Assembly (NCBI GenBank): GCA_021464415.1
Contig: CM038466.1
Location: forward strand, 20,027,017-20,091,016
Length of the DNA: 64,000 nucleotides
Direction of reading: 5' to 3'
Origin: Lonicera japonica
Taxonomy: Eukaryota > Streptophyta > Magnoliopsida > Dipsacales > Caprifoliaceae
Part shown: positions 58,592 to 64,000 of the stretch, piece after piece
Position numbering within the stretch: the stretch's first letter is position 1
Layout: every line of letters starts with the position of its first letter
The notes under the pieces: model-generated
Database searches by the model: none
What the model saw: only the letters and a program-made list of their open reading frames with translations
Told to the model about the DNA's origin: nothing
Position numbers and translations under genes: made by a program

Positions 58592-59711
58592 GTTTAGTAG
58601 TTGGGTGTCATTCTCAATTACTGATTAGAGCCCTCCGATTTTCACTCAATTCTACCACCCTTAAAACCACTACCATCTTCAATATCTTTCACCAAATAAC
58701 TAAAGCAGAACTCATCACCATCAATGTCATTTAAGTAAATTACATTTTTCCCGTGTACCTCTCACTATTTTTTGACCACTTACCCCCATAATAGACCACA
58801 AAGTCCCTCAAACCTCGCAATGACATAATATTCTACATCAACATATTTAAAAAAAAAACAAGTATGACAACCTAAAAGAATATATGGGAAGAATCAACAT
58901 AAAAAACAAAGAAAAATGCAATGAAAAGGATAAACCAACAGAAACGCTAATACTTTCCCTTTCGAATACCAAAAAAGCCTAAAATACAAGTGTAAAGACA
59001 CATAAACCCCGCATTTGTTGTTTTGTTGTTTAAATATTCAACTTAAAGCCACAAAATATAAAACTTTAGACTATAATATACAAATGCTAACTAAAATACT
59101 AAAAACCCATTTTTTTTTCATATGTTAGGGTTTACAAAAACCAACTTAAAACCCTAGAAAAATTAATAAACCAATAATAATGCATCTATACATACCTATA
59201 GATGCAAAAATGGCAATTTTTCACCTATTCGTTTTACTTTTCTTCTTCCTTGTTTTGTTATTTCCTTTTCTCCTCCGTTCGTCTTTCTTTCTCTTTGTTT
59301 TTTGCTTTTGCTAATATGAGGGATTTTTTTGGCTAAATGTGAAGGATAATTCATAAGGGGTATTTTGGTCCACTATCAATTAATGTTAATAATCTTAACG
59401 GTTTAACTCGTTGACTCAACGGATCCGTTCAAAATGAAGGTCAAAGGCATACAATTTACAAAAGTGGGTGCCAAACTTTATTACGCAAACTAAATGAGGG
59501 CCAAAACCCAAATGACCCAGTTTGTTAACATACACATTTTCATGTTCTCCGTCTTTTATCTCTATTTTCTCCCATCTCCGTACTTTACCATCATCTAAAA
59601 AATAAAGAAACATTTTATTATGACTATAAAATTTAAATGTACTTGAAATTTATAATTATTTTAAATAAACCATTATCACATAAAATTTATAAAATATATT
59701 ATTATTATAGA

Positions 59712-60013
59712 TGTTATTGATTCGGGAAACCTTAGTCCTGGAGAATAGAAGTGGGTACCATACCCAAAATTAGAATGTGTTCAATTCATGTATTACCAGT
59801 CAAATATTCTAGAAAGATAGATAATGGAATGAAAGGAGAAAATGGAGAGGAACGAGTTGTAGAGAGAGAAAATTATATTTCGTATGATATAAAAATAATA
59901 CAAAGAATTGTTTATATAAGGATTTAATGAAATATAATGAAGGAAACTAATAAGCCTATCTCCTATACAATGTGTACATAATATATTCTTCCTAAAATAG
60001 ACTCTCGTTAACA
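59712..60013 (-). repeat. 3' LTR of the copia element
   Basis: On the minus strand it starts TGTTAACGAGAG and ends CAATAACA (TG...CA). The preceding CTCCAACTTAAGAGAAAG is in the place of the polypurine tract and matches the usual copia form. Confidence 0.7.
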
Positions 60014-60020
60014 CTTTCTC

Positions 60021-61600
60021 TTAAGTTGGAGCATACACATTAGCCATGCCCAACTTGCTCAATGAGTCGTAGAATGCCTTTCTTGAAACCCTTTTTATGA
60101 GAATATCTGTAAGCTGTTTTACAATGAAAACAAAAGGAAAGCTAATAAGGTTGGCATCTAGCTTCTCTTTTATGAAATGACGATTAACCTCCACATGCTT
60201 CGTACGATCATGTTGCACTGGATTCTGCTATATATCGATAGCTGCCTTGTTATCACAGTACAACTGCACAATAATTTTAGGTTCGAAACCCAAATCACAC
60301 ATCAAATTTCTCAACCACAGCAATTCACATACTCCATGAACCATCCCTCTATACTCAGCCTCAACACCAGATCTAGCCATAACTTTTTTCTCTTTGCTCT
60401 TCCATGTAACAAGATTACCTCTTATAAAGGTAAAGTACCCTGACTTTGATCTTCTGTCAGTAATACTCCCGGCCCAATCCGCATCGGTAAAACAACAAAT
60501 TTTGAGGTAGTCATTATGTTTAGAAAATATCACTCCTCTTCTTGGGGGTAACTTCAAGTATCTTAAAATTCTACTAACAACATTCATGTGACTCTCACTT
60601 GAATTATGCATGAACTGACTCACCACGCTCATGGCATAACTTACATCTGGTCTGGTATGAGCCATATAGATTAAACGCCCAACCAATCTCTGATAGCGAA
60701 CTTGATCAGTCAGTATTTGGTCTGGATACTCTCCTAAGCAATGATTATGTTCAATAGGGGTGTCAACAAGTTTGCAATCCAACATACCAATTTCTACCAG
60801 CAGGTCAAGAATGTACTTCATTTGACACAAATAGATTCATTCACTCCCTATTGCTACCTCAATCCCTAAGAAATACTTAAGTTCACTTAAGTCCTTTATT
60901 TCAAACTCCGAGGCCAACTGTTTTTTCAATTTATTAATCTCAATTGTGTCATCACTAGTGATTACTATATCATCATTATAAATAATCAAAGCTGTTACAT
61001 TTCCTTGCTGGTGCTTGAGAAACAAGGTATGATCTGAGTTAATCTGTTTATAACCCATATTCTTCATTAACTGTGAGAACTGTCCAAACCATGCACGGGG
61101 TGAATGTTTGAGCCCGTATAATGATTTCTCCAATTTACAGTCAAAATTACCCAGGGAAGCTGCCATACACCCAGGTGGGGGAGCCATGTAAACTTCCTCA
61201 ACTAACTCTCCATGAAAAAATGCGTTCATGACATCAAACTGTTGAAGAGACTAATTAAAACTAGCTGTAAGTGATAGTAAGACCCGAATAGTATTCATTT
61301 TTACAACCGGTGCAAATGTCTTATCGTAGCATATTATATACGTTTGAGTAAATCCCTGAGCAACGAGACGTGCTTTATATCGATTAACAAAACCATCTGC
61401 ATTATGCTTCACAACAAAAACTCATCGACAACTTACAGCCTTCTTGCCTTGTGGTGAAAAAACAAGTTGCTAAGTATTATTTTTCTGCAACGACTCCATC
61501 TCTTCCTCTATTGCCCTCATCCACATATGATTACTCAAAGCATCATGCACTTTGTTAGGAACTAATACAGTAGATATTCGATTCATAAATGACTCATATG
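60021..61600 (-). pseudogene. Copia reverse transcriptase and RNase H, broken
   Basis: Minus-strand pieces, in order: RT start ([29 protein letters not shown], about 61520-61330); then 61229-60837 (MNAFFHGELVEEVYM, KSLYGLKHSPRAWFGQF, catalytic box YNDD instead of the usual YVDD, LKYFLGIEVA); then 60830-60228 (RLVGRLIYMAHTRPDVSYAM, DADWAGSITDRRS, AEYRGM, LYCDNKAAI); then 60218-60021 (HDRTKHVEVNRHFIKEKL). Stops between pieces and the altered YxDD make it inactive. The enzyme copies element RNA into DNA in cytoplasmic particles. Confidence 0.85.
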
Positions 61601-61605
61601 ACTTA

Positions 61606-63097
61606 TGTTGACCTTGAAGGTCTTAATCTTATTTTGATAATAACAATAAATCAATCATGCGTAATTTAACATGTTCTTGATTTAAGATTATAGCTTTATT
61701 ATTTGGATAATCAAAAATAGCATGATTGCTCAAAGGAAGCTTGACAAGGACCAGTCAATCAATATCCGATCAAGTCAACAAAGCAATGGATAGCAAGAGA
61801 TCATTCTTATCACACGCATGCTAGCAATGCATTTCATGAAGCACAAAAGATCAAGGATCATACGCCAAAACTTCAAGGGAAGAATCAATTTGAAGAAACA
61901 AATCGAAACATTCGAAGACTCACCTATTCGGTAATTGAGTGTTTGCTTAGGATTAATGTAAAGTTTCTTAATTGATTGATTATATATCTCTAGATCAAAA
62001 CCAAGCTTGAATCAAAATTATTTCAAAACATCACTCTTATTAAAACCGGTTTTGAAATAAATTCTTAATAAATTCATATGAATGAATTGTGATACAAAAA
62101 AAAATTTGGGAGTCTTAGAAACTTATTTGGAACACTCCCCTAAGCATTATAATAAATTTTGGAGTCAAATTGCATAAAGTGAATTTTTGTAAAAACCTCT
62201 CCCTGCCAGAGCAATGTAGTCGACTACATGAAATTGCTGGGAGTCGACTACTTTGATACTAGGGGAGTCGACTACACTTGAGAAATATAGCCGTTGGAGA
62301 TTTCTTGCAAGCCTAGTTTTGGCCTCTAACTACCCCAAATGACCATATTGCTTCTTGGACTATTTATATGACTTCTAAGACTCATTTTGCACACCTTGAA
62401 TCATTCAAATACTCTATTCTTCATATATCTTCATCATTCAAAGATTCAAGAATTATTTTGATCAATCATTAATCATTTGAGCTATATTATCTTGATCAAA
62501 TAGGATAACTCTAGTGTGAGCTTCAAATTGTATTCTTTACACACTTTAGAGAGTTATTGTAAATTGGTGTAAATCACCAAACAATTAGAATTCATTGTGA
62601 GAAGTAAATCTCATAGAAAAAATAAGAAGGTAAATTATTGTTTAGTTTTTGTGAGAGGTAAATTTCATAAGGTTAGTAAGAGAAAGATTCTTATGTGATT
62701 ATTGTAGTAAAGCAATATTTGTAAAGAGTGTATGAGAGGATACACTTATAATGGTTTAATCTTCACCCGGAATGAAATTGATTTTAGTGAAAATTTTTGG
62801 GGAACTAACCGAGCGCGGACTATGATTTGGTAAACCAAAACCGTGAGGACAAAAAGTCTTGAGCTTCAAATTGGTTCAATTTTTCTAACTCAATCTCTTT
62901 ATTTACTTGTTATATTTATTGATTGAAGTTGCATTATATTGTTGCTTGTTCTTGGGATTAATTGTTTGATTGATTGTTATCCTTGATAAACTTGTTTAGT
63001 TAAATTGTTTTACTTAAACATATTAAAAAAGTTTTTAATTCCGCATTTAGTTTTTAAAACCCTATTCATCTTCTCTAGGGCTGTTTTCCGACCAACA
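61606..63097 (+). mobile_element. Solo LTR, copy C, nested in the copia element
   Basis: Begins TGTTGACC and ends GACCAACA, flanked by perfect ACTTA duplications (61601-61605, 63098-63102) inside the copia pol gene. Same family as copies A and B (same opening TCTTAATCTTATTTTGATAA and C/T-rich end). Unlike them it carries AGTCGACTAC three times at 24-bp spacing (62218, 62242, 62266). Confidence 0.87.
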
Positions 63098-63998
63098 ACT
63101 TAGATAATATGTTAGTGGAAATATAATTTACAACTGGATACTTTAATTTTGCATGAAGGGTAGGTTCATATATTTTGGGTGGCTGTCCCCTAGTTGACCG
63201 ATTAGGTAACACATTAGATTTGTTACTGTTTGTACTAGTAGGGGAACATAACTCAAATAAGAGATCTTCAGTACTAGGGAGTTGTGGATTGAGGGTATGA
63301 TTAATAGTATAGGGGACATATATGATTTGAACCTTTTGTGTCTGAATTGATGTCTGGGCTTGAATGTCAACTAGAACTGTCTGTATATCCCCTTCCATAT
63401 CCTTTTTCACTTGTGGATTTTCCTCCCCCTCACTATGAGATAGCTCTTCAAAATATAAATTCTCCCCCTGAAGAACAAAAGATAGTGAGGAGAAATAACT
63501 CATGTCTTCGAAGAAAGTGACATCCATGGTGACATAATATTTTCGTGTAAATGGATGGTAACATTTGTACCCTTTCTGAGATCCCCAAGAACCAACAAAG
63601 ACACACTTAATTGCTCGAGCATCTAACTTGGACCTTTGAATTTTAAAAACATGGACAAAAACAACACAGCAAAAGACACGAGCTGGAAGATTGTGAATTA
63701 AATGTAATGACACATGAGATGCAAGCACCTCAAATGAAAGTTTTCCCTATAGTACACTGAAAAGAAGGCAATTAATGAGGTAAGATGAAGTTTTCACAAC
63801 ATCACCCAAAAGGCATTTAAGCATATGAGAACAAAAAATAAGGGCACGAGCCATATCAAGTAAGTGACGGTTTTTTCTTTCAGAGACTTTATTTTGTTCT
63901 GGTGTTTGTGGACACATAGTTTGGTGAACAATGCCATGCGTTTGAAGAAATTCGTTGAAAGCGTTATTGACATACTCCCCCTCATTATCAGATCGAAC
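63098..63998 (-). pseudogene. Copia integrase (C-terminal half of the core and tail)
   Basis: From the window edge the minus strand reads VRSDNEGEYVNNAFNEFL, HGIVHQTMCPQTPEQNKVSE and RKNRHLLDMARAL, giving the second Asp and the Glu of the integrase triad. A stop follows at about 63749, then 63728-63098 continues with KIQRSKLDARAIKCVFVGS, QKGYKCYHPFTRKYYVTMDV and FFED, the usual copia integrase tail. The tail is interrupted by the solo LTR at 63097. The N-terminal zinc finger and first Asp lie outside the window. Confidence 0.82.
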
Positions 63999-64000
63999 AA

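Larger units (their letters stand above)
55938..59520. mobile_element. Second, 3.6-kb Mutator-like element, deleted
   Basis: Inverted ends of roughly 160 bp share TTTTGTAAATTGTATGCCTTT, GAGTCAAC, GTTAAGA, TTAACATTA and TGGACCAAAATACCCC (left about 55940-56098, right 59520-59350 inverted). Flanking 9-mers TTTGTTAGC (55929-55937) and TTTGTTAAC (59521-59529) are a target duplication with one change, typical of MULEs. It contains a zinc-finger ORF (+) and the C-terminal part of a MuDR-type transposase (-). Confidence 0.8.
59712..64000 (-). mobile_element. Ty1/copia LTR retrotransposon, minus strand, cut by the window edge
   Basis: The 3' LTR lies at 59712-60013; RT-RNase H and integrase follow toward higher coordinates, in the order integrase, RT, RNase H on the minus strand, as in Ty1/copia. 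The 5' LTR and gag would lie beyond 64000. A solo LTR (61606-63097) is inserted between integrase and RT. Numerous stops show it is dead. Confidence 0.87.

Noticed and set aside
63794..64000. Minus-strand 68-codon ORF at the window edge
   Set aside because: Wrong frame; the integrase motifs (SDNEGEY, RKNRHLLDMAR) are in the frame starting at 63998.

Overview
The window is nuclear DNA of a flowering plant, most likely a eudicot. It is AT-rich, its genes have many short GT-AG introns, and most of it is nested transposable elements. Three host genes are recognisable: the 3' end of a class I HD-Zip-like gene (2-220, +), a complete G-box-binding bZIP gene of the GBF1 type (CDS 41654-46545, +, 11 coding exons), and an HVA22-like gene (47798-54789, -) convergent with it. 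From memory these match three consecutive Arabidopsis loci (HB40, GBF1, HVA22K), so the window looks like one conserved neighbourhood with about 40 kb of transposons inserted between the first two genes.

Layout. 1-11.4 kb: end of the HD-Zip gene, then AT-rich spacer holding two solo LTRs of one family (2009-3602; 5822-7316), a four-LTR tandem TRIM element (5756-8078, TSD TTTTA) into which the second solo LTR inserted, and a SINE-like sequence (about 10672-10880). 11428-21504: a 10-kb Mutator-like element with matching 44-bp ends and TSD TACTAAAA. It encodes a decayed transposase fused to an OTU-type cysteine protease domain (+) and a convergent plant-mobile-domain gene (-). A 122-bp palindrome-rich tandem array lies between them and a 44-bp-arm hairpin lies in a transposase intron. 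21.5-24.2 kb: a Tourist-type MITE and a degenerate second copy of the GBF1 promoter region.

24.2-36.8 kb: two adjacent copies of one MITE-like family, both used as landing sites. The first holds a Ty3/gypsy Tat-lineage element (24355-32403, TSD ATAAT) with a truncated pol, a 65-bp tandem repeat and antisense ORFs, plus a 522-bp Tourist MITE. The second holds a small Helitron and an endogenous caulimovirid (plant pararetrovirus) fragment bracketed by a 397-399 bp duplication of the host flank.

36.8-55.4 kb: the GBF1 promoter (with its own G-box) and gene, then the HVA22-like gene, both with MITEs in their introns. 55.9-59.5 kb: a second, smaller MULE (9-bp TSD) with the tail of a MuDR-type transposase (-) and a broken GRF/CCHC zinc-finger ORF (+). 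59712-end: a Ty1/copia element on the minus strand, cut by the window edge and split by a third solo LTR (61606-63097).

All boundaries and splice sites were read by eye. Family names rest on motifs, not on database searches.
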